Positions 1-9,149 of a DNA stretch of 57,638 nucleotides are shown here, one piece after another. The notes below the pieces were generated by a model. It made no database searches. It was given only the letters and a program-made list of their open reading frames with translations, and had not been told where the DNA came from. Position 1 is the stretch's first letter. Each line of letters opens with the position of its first letter. The translations under genes were made by a program, and so were the position numbers. The DNA is from a virus. The DNA is taken from the IMG/VR virus record IMGVR_UViG_3300044630_007310, positions 1-57,638 of that record. One strand, given 5' to 3'.

Positions 1-1
1 G

Positions 2-433
2 GGATATTATATAACGTATAGAGACCTTAATGGGGCAATTCAAAAAATAGAGGATCTTGAGCACATTTATTCACAGAAAGGAGAAAATATTACATTTTAC
101 TGTTGGAACATTGGATACGGTGGAACTCCTGAAGGAACTGAGAATTTAAAAGAAAAAATTGAAACTAAGGGAGGCTTTGGAAAAGACAAAGAGAATCTAA
201 GATTAGATAAAATTATTAGTTATTTTACTAAAAATCGAGAAGATGCCGATAATGTTAGAAGTATCTCAATATCCATAGATTCCGAATCTATAAGAAAAGA
301 AAAACTGGCTAGAGAAAATCAGGGACCTAGTCAAGAGGAAATATATCCATCAGAGGAACCTAAGAAAGGAGAGCAATCTTTTGCTCAATCAAAAGAATCA
401 GCTGAATCTAAAGAAGCTGAAGAAAAAGAATAA
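2..433 (+). CDS. Hypothetical protein, 3' end only
   Basis: The reading frame is open from the window edge to a TAA at 431-433, so only the last 143 residues are present. The visible part starts with a mixed alpha/beta stretch (YRDLNGAIQKIEDLEHIYSQ) and ends in a charged, Glu/Lys/Ser-rich tail that is probably disordered (for example SAESKEAEEKE). No family is recognised. It is co-directional with the ligase-like/NMNAT-like gene that starts 19 nt later. Confidence 0.7.
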   Translation, partial: GYYITYRDLNGAIQKIEDLEHIYSQKGENITFYCWNIGYGGTPEGTENLKEKIETKGGFGKDKENLRLDKIISYFTKNREDADNVRSISISIDSESIRKEKLARENQGPSQEEIYPSEEPKKGEQSFAQSKESAESKEAEEKE

Positions 434-452
434 TTTATATATAATATAACCA

Positions 453-2276
453 ATGGCGGGAATTAAGCATTTAAAGCAAATCCACGATAGAAAGGGAGAA
501 GAATTTCTAAACAATTTGCTTAACAATTATGTGATCATAAATGAACACATTGATGGTAATTTCTTCGGAGTGAAGAAGAATCAGTCAAATGATAGATTTA
601 AATATTTTAAGAAGACAGGAGAAATTACTTACGTAGATCGAATGTTAATGAAGTTCTATAATCCTGCAGTTTCTCATTTTGAATCTATGCCGGACGATAA
701 AAGAAATAGAATTCCTTCTAATTTTTACTTTGGATTTCAATTTGTTTCAGGAAAAGACGGTGGAAAATCTAAATATTCAAGATTGCCTAAAAATAACTTA
801 GTACTTAGCTATATTCATAGATTAGATGAATCTGGAAATCCAATAGAAACTCTTCAAACCAAGGCAGATCTTGAAAAATGGGCATATTATTTAGGAGTAG
901 AGCCTCCTCCAATTATATTTGAAGGCAAATTGGATGACGAGCAAAAGAGTGCAATTCTAGAATTTGTATACTCTCCTAAATCAAAATTAGAGGAAAGATT
1001 TCAAACGGAATCATTCTCTAAATACATACTAAAAGTATTAAATCCCGATGTTTCAGATGAGACTATAAAATCAGGTTTAACTGGAGACGTCGGTGGAATA
1101 GTCTTTAGATTCTACGATGAAAATGATGAAAACTCAAAGGCAAATGCATTTTTAGCTAAACTAATAGATCCTATTTTTATTGAAGCATCTGGAGATAATG
1201 TTGAATCTGAAAAAAATCAAACTAATGATTATATCTGGTTGATATTGATTGACCTGATGAATCATTTTGAATTATATAATGAGGATGACTTAATTAAAAT
1301 GTGTCAAGGATCAGAAGATTACGATTCTAAATATATTTCAATTATAAATCAGGCATTTAAAGATTTCATAAAAGAGTATTCTTTTAAATACGACGGATTA
1401 GAATTAGATACTCCAGAATATTTAAATCTGCCTGAATTTGAGATGGATTTTAATCTAATGCAGGATGAGGATCTTAAGAATCTATTAAATGGTAATAAAA
1501 CATATTGCGAAATCTATAGAATACTCTCAAACTTCTTTAGAAAAACAAGAAAGAAGTCAAGTTCAAGTTTCTTTACTCCAGATTTAATAGTTCAGCTTAA
1601 TTTAATAGTTAAAAAAATTAAACGAGTTGTAGTAGGGGAAGCTGTATATGAAGGACTATTTCCTTCATTTGGAGAATTCGTAGGATCAGATCCCGGAGAC
1701 AATGCTTATATTGGAGAATACGAATGGTATAATAAAGAAAAGGGAAAAAAGGTTGATTCTGAAGATGTTAACATTATAATAGGATCATTTCAACCTCCTC
1801 ATAATGGGCATATTAAATCAATTGAAGCCTTAAAGGAAAAGAATGGAAAGAGAGCCGTTTTAGTTGCTCTATATTCAGGTAACAGAAAGAGCCCATTCTC
1901 AGATAAGGCAATTAGAGTCATGTTGGAAAAATTACAACAGGAGATGACTGAGTTAATTGCTGATGTGAAAGTAATAGGATCCAACTCTATTAAGGATATT
2001 ATGAAGGAATTGAGGCCTAATTATAATCCAATTCTATGGGGAACCGGAGAAAAAAGAATAAAGGATCACTTGTTAGAATATGAATACATTAAAAATCGAA
2101 ACGTGCCACTAAGGGTTTCTGAAGATTTTAAATTAATTCAGCTACCAAACTATCTTGATTCTCAACGAGTTAGGGACTCAATTCAATCAGGTGATTTTAA
2201 TTCATTTAAGGACATGGTTCCTAAATCTATAAAATCAGAATTTTTTAATCTTAAAAAAGAATTGGACCGAAAGTAA
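453..2276 (+). CDS. Fusion protein: ligase-like nucleotidyltransferase domain plus NMN adenylyltransferase-like domain
   Basis: 607 aa. The C-terminal third has the nucleotidyltransferase signature GSFQPPHNGH at residues 444-453 (HxGH at 450-453) and a distal SQRVRDS at 570-576, matching the ISxTxxR-type second motif. The FQPxHxGH form is the one seen in NadM/NadR NMN adenylyltransferases, so NAD synthesis is the best guess; another cytidylyltransferase-like activity is possible. The N-terminal part resembles the DNA/RNA ligase nucleotidyltransferase fold: an EHIDG at 31-35 where motif I (KxDG) is expected, an internal GDVGGIVF like motif IV, and AKLIDP like motif V. The catalytic Lys of motif I is replaced by His32. 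The fusion is seen directly; the ligase relationship is inferred from motif order and is less certain than the C-terminal domain. Confidence 0.75.
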   Translation: MAGIKHLKQIHDRKGEEFLNNLLNNYVIINEHIDGNFFGVKKNQSNDRFKYFKKTGEITYVDRMLMKFYNPAVSHFESMPDDKRNRIPSNFYFGFQFVSGKDGGKSKYSRLPKNNLVLSYIHRLDESGNPIETLQTKADLEKWAYYLGVEPPPIIFEGKLDDEQKSAILEFVYSPKSKLEERFQTESFSKYILKVLNPDVSDETIKSGLTGDVGGIVFRFYDENDENSKANAFLAKLIDPIFIEASGDNVESEKNQTNDYIWLILIDLMNHFELYNEDDLIKMCQGSEDYDSKYISIINQAFKDFIKEYSFKYDGLELDTPEYLNLPEFEMDFNLMQDEDLKNLLNGNKTYCEIYRILSNFFRKTRKKSSSSFFTPDLIVQLNLIVKKIKRVVVGEAVYEGLFPSFGEFVGSDPGDNAYIGEYEWYNKEKGKKVDSEDVNIIIGSFQPPHNGHIKSIEALKEKNGKRAVLVALYSGNRKSPFSDKAIRVMLEKLQQEMTELIADVKVIGSNSIKDIMKELRPNYNPILWGTGEKRIKDHLLEYEYIKNRNVPLRVSEDFKLIQLPNYLDSQRVRDSIQSGDFNSFKDMVPKSIKSEFFNLKKELDRK

Positions 2277-2335
2277 AACCTAGTGTCCATTTTCTAATAT
2301 AATTTCTAAAAACAAATCTTAGCGTGGAAAACAAT

Positions 2336-4012
2336 ATGAGATTCAAAGACTTAAAAGAAGAAGATAAGCAATTTTTTAAAACAGTTTATTTAGATAAATC
2401 AATTTCATGGGATGACAGAATCAGAATGTTAACTGAATTTGCAAGCAGATCCCAAAGAACTATTCAAAAATGGGTGTCAAAGCTTGGATTAACTGAAAAG
2501 GAAGAAACCGAATCCCCAGAACTAATTAAGGCCAAGCAGCGAGTATTTAATGAAAGAAGAAAGAGATTCATAATTACATGGGCTCAAAATAATACTCCAG
2601 TTCATTCTAGATTTTTATCTAATTTAGAAGAATATGCTAAGACTATTAAGGCAGACATACATATAATTGCAGGTAGATATAAAAACCCAACCTCAGTTTT
2701 TACAGATAAGAATTATGATACTTGGCACGAATCAATTAGAAAATATCTAGATGCTGCTCGGCATGATATTCATAAGTATCTGTCTATTATGTCAGATGTT
2801 AAAATTCAACCGACTGCGGTTAATCCTATGACTGGTATGCAAGGAATGAGTGGAATTAATAGCTGCGTATTTGGATCTCCAAGAGTGCAGATGGAAATGA
2901 TTCCAGTTCTAGAAGGATGTAAGCCTAAAATGATGTTAACTTCTGGAGCTTGCACTATTAAAAACTATACTGATTCAAAATCTGGAAAGAAGGGAGAATT
3001 TCATCATACACTTGGATTCGTAGTAGCAGAGATTAAGGATGATGAAACTTTTTTCATTCGACAAGTAACTGCTGATGATAATGGAGACTTTATTGATCTA
3101 TGGAACTCAGTTAAATTTAAAGGATCTAAGCAACAAATTAAATTTAACTCACCAGTAGATGAAATTGGTTGGAATAAAGATAATTTTGGAAACGAGCCTT
3201 ATGAATGGGTAGGTGAATCAATCGTTAAAAGAATAGATCATATAGAAGCCTGTGTTTTAGGTGATTTGCACTTAGGGAAAGAGGATCCTCTTGTTATACA
3301 GAATACAATTAATTTTTTATCATCAATTAAGGTTAATCATGTTATATTGCACGATGTATTTGATGGAACTTCAATTAGTCACCATGAAATGAAAGATCCT
3401 TTTGCCCAATATGCAAAAGAGATTAAAGGAACAAATTCTCTTAAGAAAGAAGTTGATTATATGTTAGATCAATTAGATATATTCAATTCACTTAAGGAAT
3501 CAAATGTTGTGATCGTTAGAAGCAACCATGATGATTTTATAGATCGATGGCTAAAGAATGAAGACTGGAGAAGACAACCAACTCCTAAAAATTCCATGGA
3601 ATATATGGAATATAGTCAAATTCTACTAAAGCAATATTCAGAACAAGAAAGTATAAAAGGAGTAATTCCAGAATTAATTAATCGTAAATATCCTAAATTC
3701 ATAACCTTAGGTCGTAGTGATAGTTATATCGTTAAAGGATGGGAACTAGGTCAGCATGGAGATGTTGGTTCAGCGGGAAGCAGAGGGTCTCTACAACAAT
3801 TTAGAAAATTAAATACTAAGATTGTAGTTGGCCACTATCACGCACCCGGTAGATTTGATGGGGCTCTATCTGTAGGAACATCAACTGTATTAAGAGTTGG
3901 ATATAATATAGGAGCAAGTAGCTGGTTACAGTCTCATGTAATCATACATGAGAACGGAAAAGCTCAACATTTAAACTTTATAGACGGAGAGTTTACAACT
4001 CTTAAATTGTAA
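2336..4012 (+). CDS. Calcineurin-like metallophosphoesterase with N-terminal helix-turn-helix-like region
   Basis: About 558 aa from the ATG at 2336; an in-frame GTG at 2324 would add four residues. ATG is chosen because it follows the A-rich stretch typical of starts here. The C-terminal half has all metallophosphoesterase motifs: GDLHLG, then HDVFDG, SNHDD, GQHGD and GHYH (the first at about 313-318 and the last at 503-506, numbered from the GTG). These bind two metals, giving a phosphodiesterase or nuclease/phosphatase activity. The N-terminal region (SQRTIQKWVSKLGL) looks like a DNA-binding helix-turn-helix. The gene ends one base from the convergent lysozyme gene. It differs from the gp47 nuclease at 54821-55930; substrate unknown. 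Confidence 0.8.
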   Translation: MRFKDLKEEDKQFFKTVYLDKSISWDDRIRMLTEFASRSQRTIQKWVSKLGLTEKEETESPELIKAKQRVFNERRKRFIITWAQNNTPVHSRFLSNLEEYAKTIKADIHIIAGRYKNPTSVFTDKNYDTWHESIRKYLDAARHDIHKYLSIMSDVKIQPTAVNPMTGMQGMSGINSCVFGSPRVQMEMIPVLEGCKPKMMLTSGACTIKNYTDSKSGKKGEFHHTLGFVVAEIKDDETFFIRQVTADDNGDFIDLWNSVKFKGSKQQIKFNSPVDEIGWNKDNFGNEPYEWVGESIVKRIDHIEACVLGDLHLGKEDPLVIQNTINFLSSIKVNHVILHDVFDGTSISHHEMKDPFAQYAKEIKGTNSLKKEVDYMLDQLDIFNSLKESNVVIVRSNHDDFIDRWLKNEDWRRQPTPKNSMEYMEYSQILLKQYSEQESIKGVIPELINRKYPKFITLGRSDSYIVKGWELGQHGDVGSAGSRGSLQQFRKLNTKIVVGHYHAPGRFDGALSVGTSTVLRVGYNIGASSWLQSHVIIHENGKAQHLNFIDGEFTTLKL

Positions 4013-4013
4013 A

Positions 4014-4925
4014 CTATTTTAATCTTAGGGTTTGACCTGGATTGATTAGATCGTTCTTTAGGCCGTTTAATCTCTTAATGTCGTCAACTCGTGCACCAGT
4101 TTTAGCAGAAATTCCCGAAAGAGTATCTCCTGATTTTACAGTGTATGTCTCATAATTAGTTAAAGCGATTACATCAGATCTTACCCATCCATCGCCTCCA
4201 CCATCAGATAAGTCAACGTTATACCACATTTTTCCATCTTCTCCGGTTGCCTCTCCGGTAACTTTTCCAATTGAATCTGGCCAGTTTACAACTGAAACCA
4301 AATTGTTTATCCAACCATTATTAACATAATTATCATCCCTAACATTAGCATATCCATTTTCTTTCTTTGGATATATCGTTTTACCAATATATTGGCCGGG
4401 AGTCTTTTTCGCGGTATGGCCAGTTAATAAAGGCTTTAAGAATTTATTATAGAAACTAGTGTTTCTTTTCTCCAATTCCTTGCCATCTGCATATCTTTTA
4501 TAGTTTTCAGCGGCAGTCTTCCAATCTTTGTTTACAATCGCAGTTGTGAATCTAGGAAATTTATTAAGTCCTCCTAAATTAAAGGCAAAGTCAGTTAACA
4601 TTTGTAATTGACTAGTACCTAAAATCTTTCCTGGAAAATTAGAGGAGACGTGATTTTTAACTATGCCCTCCGCTTGTTGTAAATCCTGTTTAAGATATTG
4701 TTCTGCCTTCTGTTCTGTCCATTTATCACCTGGTCTAACACTCCCAGTGTGACCGTAGCCGATCGTCCATACTCCGGTTGAATCCTGATATGCTTTATGC
4801 ATACCCGAGGCATCTTTTACTGCGCCTTCTTGATCTTTAATATATTGAATAAAGTCAGGTGAATAGACAACGGCTGATTCGTTGATTCTGTTCCAGACTG
4901 AATATTTCTTTATATAGGAACTCAT
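4014..4925 (-). CDS. Modular lysozyme: GH24 muramidase + SH3-like + LysM, with capsid-targeting-like leader
   Basis: 303 aa. Residues about 22-165 are a T4-type GH24 lysozyme: Glu33, Asp48 and Thr54 match the T4 catalytic triad E11/D20/T26, with six extra residues between Glu and Asp, followed by TIGYGH. A bacterial SH3-like module follows (about 192-253) and a LysM peptidoglycan-binding repeat closes the protein (261-303). There is no signal peptide or membrane anchor. The leader MSSYIKKYSVWNRINES is close to the start of the cyclase at 35457 and ends in I-N-E, a T4 prohead-protease-like site. It is the only minus-strand gene between plus-strand blocks. It may be the lysis endolysin or a virion-packaged muramidase; the leader favours the second, as inference. 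Confidence 0.92.
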   Translation of the reverse strand: MSSYIKKYSVWNRINESAVVYSPDFIQYIKDQEGAVKDASGMHKAYQDSTGVWTIGYGHTGSVRPGDKWTEQKAEQYLKQDLQQAEGIVKNHVSSNFPGKILGTSQLQMLTDFAFNLGGLNKFPRFTTAIVNKDWKTAAENYKRYADGKELEKRNTSFYNKFLKPLLTGHTAKKTPGQYIGKTIYPKKENGYANVRDDNYVNNGWINNLVSVVNWPDSIGKVTGEATGEDGKMWYNVDLSDGGGDGWVRSDVIALTNYETYTVKSGDTLSGISAKTGARVDDIKRLNGLKNDLINPGQTLRLK

Positions 4926-4950
4926 TAAATAAAATTATTTTTACACATTT

Positions 4951-4958
4951 TTATTTAT
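4951..4958 (-). promoter_or_regulatory. Candidate late promoter for the lysozyme gene
   Basis: Minus-strand octamer ATAAATAA, within GATAAATAAAAA, 25 nt before the lysozyme ATG. It resembles the T4 late promoter TATAAATA. The spacing is longer than the 18 nt seen at several plus-strand genes. It lies back to back with the plus-strand copy at 4970-4977. Confidence 0.4.
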
Positions 4959-4969
4959 CTTCTAGCTAA

Positions 4970-4977
4970 ATAAATAA
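4970..4977 (+). promoter_or_regulatory. Candidate late promoter for the 4996-7047 genes
   Basis: Octamer ATAAATAA, ending exactly 18 nt before the ATG at 4996. The same octamer and spacing occur before the genes at 7103, 26811 and 44757. It resembles the T4 late promoter TATAAATA. Confidence 0.5.
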
Positions 4978-4995
4978 ACAAAAGGAACTTCATAC

Positions 4996-5220
4996 ATGGG
5001 ATCAAAGAAAGACTCTAGTTGGCAGAATCTAAGCGATTACCGATCTGGAAAAGATAAATTGAAGAATGCTATTATGCAGCACCCAGAAGAGAGTGCAGGA
5101 TCCGATTCAGTATATAATTATATGAAAGGTGAAATCAACAGAAGTGGATGGGTAATGCCATTTGATCAATATGTTAACATGGGATCTAAAAAGGCTAATA
5201 AAGTTAAAAAAAGAAAATAA
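4996..5220 (+). CDS. Small basic hypothetical protein
   Basis: 74 aa, rich in Lys and Ser, ending KKANKVKKRK. No family is recognised. Near its C terminus is PFDQYVNMGSKK, an aromatic-x-x-aromatic motif followed by basic residues. This is similar to TFDDYMNLKK in the protein at 46691 and NFEEFMKGGK at the end of the protein at 5221. It sits behind a candidate late promoter and its stop codon abuts the next ATG (TAAATG), so it is probably translated with the 608-aa protein and may be a virion component. Confidence 0.6.
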   Translation: MGSKKDSSWQNLSDYRSGKDKLKNAIMQHPEESAGSDSVYNYMKGEINRSGWVMPFDQYVNMGSKKANKVKKRK

Positions 5221-7047
5221 ATGGCAAAATTTACAACAGATTCTCTTTTTAATAAGTATGCTAGATCAAATAGCATTTTTGAGGCTAAGAAGCTGGTAGT
5301 TAAGCCAGATGATCAGCTTGAAAAAGATTTAAAGGATGCACTTAAGTTAGCTGAGGAGAAAATAGATGATTCAGGCACTGGTGCTAGGGATATGTCATTT
5401 AACTCGATCAGAGGTATTCTAGACAGATTGCCATCTGATTTAATTAAAGCAGAACCACTTAATCCAATTATTGAGCAGATATTCTCCGTCATGACTTCTT
5501 CTAGCAGAACTAAGATGGTTGATGAATTTGTAGACGAGGAGGAAAAAACCTTAGAGGATATTATAAAAAGAAATAAGTCTAGGGACGGAGCAGATTTAAT
5601 TTATAAGCGCGATGATTCCTACTCAGCTGATTTTAATCATTCGGCTCTTATTATAATGAGACTTGAAAAATTATATACAATCTATTCAAAGTCATCTAGA
5701 AAAGCAGGATTAGATCCAGAAGATTCTAAAAAGCTTTCCGGTGTTTCTACTAAGTGTGCAATCTCTATTAAAAAATGGTACGATTGGGCATCATCTACCT
5801 TTGTTAATTTAGTAGATGATCTTAAAAAAGGATCCCCCAGCGAAGTTGAATCTAAAATGGATTCAGCTGATGAATTTTCAAGCAATACAGGAGGCTCTGT
5901 GTTTAATATGGTATTCAATTATGGATCAAAGGAGACCACTGTTGCTAGTGAATTAGAAGAAATATCAACATCAACATTTAGGGAAGATTCAACAGGTAGA
6001 AGAGGAAATATTCGAAGAAAAAAATCTATTTTCAGAAAAATTAAGGAATCAGTTGCAATGGCAGCTCTTCCAATAATCCAGAACGGGGAGGTTAAGCGAG
6101 CAGGAGACTACTATAGACTCTTTACCGCTCTGAATACTGAAAAATCAGATTGGATGAATACTATTCTGCTAAATGACGTATTCAATGGACAGGTAACAGA
6201 ATTCAATGATTTTAAAGCAGGAATAACTCAAGAAGATCCCAGAGAAGAGATACAATTGGTATATTTAAATGCCTGTGTAGGATGGACTTATAGATTTATA
6301 GATTCAGATTACATTTCAACTTTCACTGCTAGAGAAATAGATGATTATCGTAAAGCAATTCAAATGATTGTCCTAGAAAAAAAATCTGAAATCAAAAATT
6401 ATTATCTTTCTAAGAATTTTAATCTTGGAGATTTTAATTCAGTTCATATAAAACCAGAGGTTGCTATTCCTCTCTATAAAACCGTAATACTAGCGGTTAG
6501 TGAAGAAGATAGAAAAAAAGAGAGTAGTTTAAGATCGATTACTAAAGGATTAGGCAGCGCAATATCGGGTATGTTTGGAGGAATCGAAGTTGACACTGCA
6601 GCTCTTGCTAAAGGAAAAGGATTTGCTGAAGGAGATAAGAGATTTATGGTTGGATTAAATAAGATCATTAAAGGAATGGTAGGAGCAGTTGGAGGAAAAG
6701 ATGCAGCTAGAAAATATGGAGAGGCCCTACCTGATAAATGGAAAGGGGAAGAAGATAAGAAAAAAGGTACAGTAAAGGAAGATATGTTGTCTCCTATGGA
6801 TTCTCCAGGATCTACAATGGTTCCAATGGAAGGACCAGGATCACCTAATCAGATTCCTGGAATGATGCCAAGTGATAATATGGACATGATGTCACTTGCA
6901 GGTCCGGCAGGAGGAAGTCTAACTCGTTTTAAAACAAATAGCAAGAAATCCGGTAAAAAATCAAAGAAGAAGAAAGGATCTCTTAATTCATTCGGAACAA
7001 CTAAAGTTCTTAATTTTGAGGAATTTATGAAAGGTGGGAAGTATTAA
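5221..7047 (+). CDS. Probable structural or head-associated protein, 608 aa
   Basis: Not assigned to a known family. The first two thirds are mainly helical and charged. The last third is low complexity: a Gly-rich segment (about 440-500), a Met/Pro/Gly-rich stretch (SPMDSPGSTMVPMEGPGSP and following), then a Lys-rich run and the end VLNFEEFMKGGKY. The N terminus contains SIFEAKK at about 18-24, a good match to the T4 prohead protease pattern (I/L)-x-E before Ala, which suggests processing during head maturation. It lies directly after the 74-aa gene and before the baseplate-type genes. Confidence 0.6.
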   Translation: MAKFTTDSLFNKYARSNSIFEAKKLVVKPDDQLEKDLKDALKLAEEKIDDSGTGARDMSFNSIRGILDRLPSDLIKAEPLNPIIEQIFSVMTSSSRTKMVDEFVDEEEKTLEDIIKRNKSRDGADLIYKRDDSYSADFNHSALIIMRLEKLYTIYSKSSRKAGLDPEDSKKLSGVSTKCAISIKKWYDWASSTFVNLVDDLKKGSPSEVESKMDSADEFSSNTGGSVFNMVFNYGSKETTVASELEEISTSTFREDSTGRRGNIRRKKSIFRKIKESVAMAALPIIQNGEVKRAGDYYRLFTALNTEKSDWMNTILLNDVFNGQVTEFNDFKAGITQEDPREEIQLVYLNACVGWTYRFIDSDYISTFTAREIDDYRKAIQMIVLEKKSEIKNYYLSKNFNLGDFNSVHIKPEVAIPLYKTVILAVSEEDRKKESSLRSITKGLGSAISGMFGGIEVDTAALAKGKGFAEGDKRFMVGLNKIIKGMVGAVGGKDAARKYGEALPDKWKGEEDKKKGTVKEDMLSPMDSPGSTMVPMEGPGSPNQIPGMMPSDNMDMMSLAGPAGGSLTRFKTNSKKSGKKSKKKKGSLNSFGTTKVLNFEEFMKGGKY

Positions 7048-7076
7048 ATCCCAGGTCTAATATTCTTTATTTTTTA

Positions 7077-7084
7077 ATAAATAA
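7077..7084 (+). promoter_or_regulatory. Candidate late promoter for the baseplate cluster
   Basis: Octamer ATAAATAA in the 55-nt gap before the gene at 7103. It ends 18 nt before that ATG, the same spacing as at 4996, 26811 and 44757. Confidence 0.5.
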
Positions 7085-7102
7085 AAAAAAGATTATTTTG
7101 GA

Positions 7103-9148
7103 ATGTCAGCTGAATTTCAACAATTAGTACGGGAATATACCACGAAGCCAGAGAAGGATGACACAAGGCATGCCCAGGTAGACAAGTATGGTCCTGTCCC
7201 CGGATCAATATCTCTATTTAATCCATTTAATATATTTAGATATAGTAGATATGGAATGAATCCAGGGGAGTATAAACAAGAACTCCATTCAGATCGAACT
7301 AGCCCATCCTCGGCGGATGCTGCCGCCCTTGCAGGTGTCAGTACTGCCGTATCAGCTGCTACTGGAGCAGGAGGAATAGACCCGAGTTTAGCAACATCTC
7401 AGACGTTAGGGGCAATTAATAACAGCTATCAAAAAATAAAAGATTTTAGAAAGGAGTACATCGAGAACCCTACTGCAAGTAAAATTATAGAATGGTCGAG
7501 ACTTAGATCCAAACCAGGAGAAATTACAGCAGATGGACCTGTTCCATATTCCAATAGTGATTTTATATGGTGTAAATTTTATGGTAAAATTCCAAATAAT
7601 AGATTGATAACTCTTAGACGATATCCCATTCCAGTTGAAGATAATTTAAACATTGCAGCATCTAAGATGCCTCTGGTGCCAATGGCACAGGCAGTTACCT
7701 GGTTTGATAAATCAGTGGGTAATAATCTAAATACTATTTTAAAACCTAGTTGGGGATTGAAATGGACGAGTAAGAGTGTGACGGAGATACAAGACATTCA
7801 AGGAAACGAGGTTACAGTTGAGGAATTAATAGCAGCACTCGGTCAAGGAGATTTAAAACCAGAGGTAGTTTCGACAATTAAGGCCTTAATTAGTGGAGAC
7901 AGTAAAGTGGATATAGCTAAGCTTTCTGGGTTTGATAAAATAATTCAGGACTATATCAAAAATGCATATGGAGCCAACGGACCCTATTGGAATCGAATCT
8001 TAGGTCCCCTAAACGTGATTAACGACACTGCAATCCGGGATCGAGGATTCAAGGATATGAAGACTCCATTTACAGTAAAATTTGTATACTCATTGAGATC
8101 CTGGGGAGGAGTTAATCCTAAAATTGCTTTTCTAGATCTGTTAGGTAACTTTTTAAGTCTTACTTACAGCACTGCTCCTTTCTGGGGAGGAGGGGCTAGA
8201 TATTTTGAAAGAACTGGGGTTACTCTTCCTTCTCTAGGTATGGAACAGAAATTTTTCGAGGGTGATATTTTCGGAGGAGTACAGACCGGAATGAGGGAAT
8301 TAATGGATCTCGCAACCTCAAGATTTAGTACAATTGTGACGGCCGCCAAAGATTTAGTAGCAAGAAATCAAGGAAGAGAGGCCGGACAAGATCAAGATTT
8401 TACTGCAGCAGATAAAGAAGGATTTAAAGTAAAGAAGGATCTGGATGAAAATGCGGTTGTTTCCACTATTGAAAAGGCATTTATACCTAGGCTAGCACTT
8501 CTGATGCAGAAGCCTATACTCTTTAGATCAATATTAGACGGCAGGGCAGTTGGGGAATGGCATCTAACTATAGGTAACCCAATGAATCCAATTGCAAATA
8601 TTGGAAATCTAGTATGTACAGGCTGCGAATATGAATTATCAGACACACTAGGACTGGATGACTTTCCAACTGAAGTTACTTTTACTGTATCGCTCCAGCA
8701 TGCTAGAACCCGTGCTAAACAGGACATTGAATCTATGTTTAATGCAGGTAACGGAGCAATGACGTTCAGTGAATTGCCGCTACCTAGTTCCGCATCTAAT
8801 TCATATGGAGACAGAAACACGGCTGCTGCAAATGCAGCAAGAAACGGAACCACTCCTGAAGGGGAACTTACACAAGCAAATAGTAACCCAAATATACAAT
8901 ATGGATCAGGTAATAATGGATTTGAGGAAACCAATTTTAATGCCCCAAATGGAACAGGTGCAACGTATGGATTAACCTCAGCAGGTGGAGCAGGCTCAAA
9001 TATTGCAGGTGGAGGCTCGAACACATCCTCAGATATTTCATCTAAAGTTGCGACTTATTCTAGACAGGTTAGAACAATGTATGGAGATGGATTTGGAGAC
9101 AGTACAATCTTAACTGACTATTTTACAGAATTAAAAACAAAAGATTAA
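7103..9148 (+). CDS. Probable tail/baseplate structural protein, 681 aa
   Basis: Family not recognised. It has an Ala/Gly-rich segment at about 70-100, a central region with IPNNRLITLRRYP (about 170), long beta-rich regions, and a Gly/Ser/Asn/Ala-rich C-terminal tail from about 555 onward. The tail looks like the flexible linkers of virion proteins. It opens a run of co-directional genes (gp53-like, hub-like, spike) with gaps of 1 nt or short overlaps, so a baseplate or tail-end role is likely from context. There is no membrane segment or signal peptide. Confidence 0.6.
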   Translation: MSAEFQQLVREYTTKPEKDDTRHAQVDKYGPVPGSISLFNPFNIFRYSRYGMNPGEYKQELHSDRTSPSSADAAALAGVSTAVSAATGAGGIDPSLATSQTLGAINNSYQKIKDFRKEYIENPTASKIIEWSRLRSKPGEITADGPVPYSNSDFIWCKFYGKIPNNRLITLRRYPIPVEDNLNIAASKMPLVPMAQAVTWFDKSVGNNLNTILKPSWGLKWTSKSVTEIQDIQGNEVTVEELIAALGQGDLKPEVVSTIKALISGDSKVDIAKLSGFDKIIQDYIKNAYGANGPYWNRILGPLNVINDTAIRDRGFKDMKTPFTVKFVYSLRSWGGVNPKIAFLDLLGNFLSLTYSTAPFWGGGARYFERTGVTLPSLGMEQKFFEGDIFGGVQTGMRELMDLATSRFSTIVTAAKDLVARNQGREAGQDQDFTAADKEGFKVKKDLDENAVVSTIEKAFIPRLALLMQKPILFRSILDGRAVGEWHLTIGNPMNPIANIGNLVCTGCEYELSDTLGLDDFPTEVTFTVSLQHARTRAKQDIESMFNAGNGAMTFSELPLPSSASNSYGDRNTAAANAARNGTTPEGELTQANSNPNIQYGSGNNGFEETNFNAPNGTGATYGLTSAGGAGSNIAGGGSNTSSDISSKVATYSRQVRTMYGDGFGDSTILTDYFTELKTKD

Positions 9149-9149
9149 C

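Noticed and set aside
4996-5220. PFDQYVNMGSKK at a C terminus counted as a capsid-targeting leader
   Set aside because: The motif is at the wrong end of the protein compared with known capsid-targeting sequences; noted as a resemblance only.
8392-9024. Long open frame on the minus strand opposite the 681-aa structural gene
   Set aside because: It lies wholly inside a well-supported gene, is Ser/Pro/Ala-rich as antisense frames of this composition are, and has no recognisable motif.
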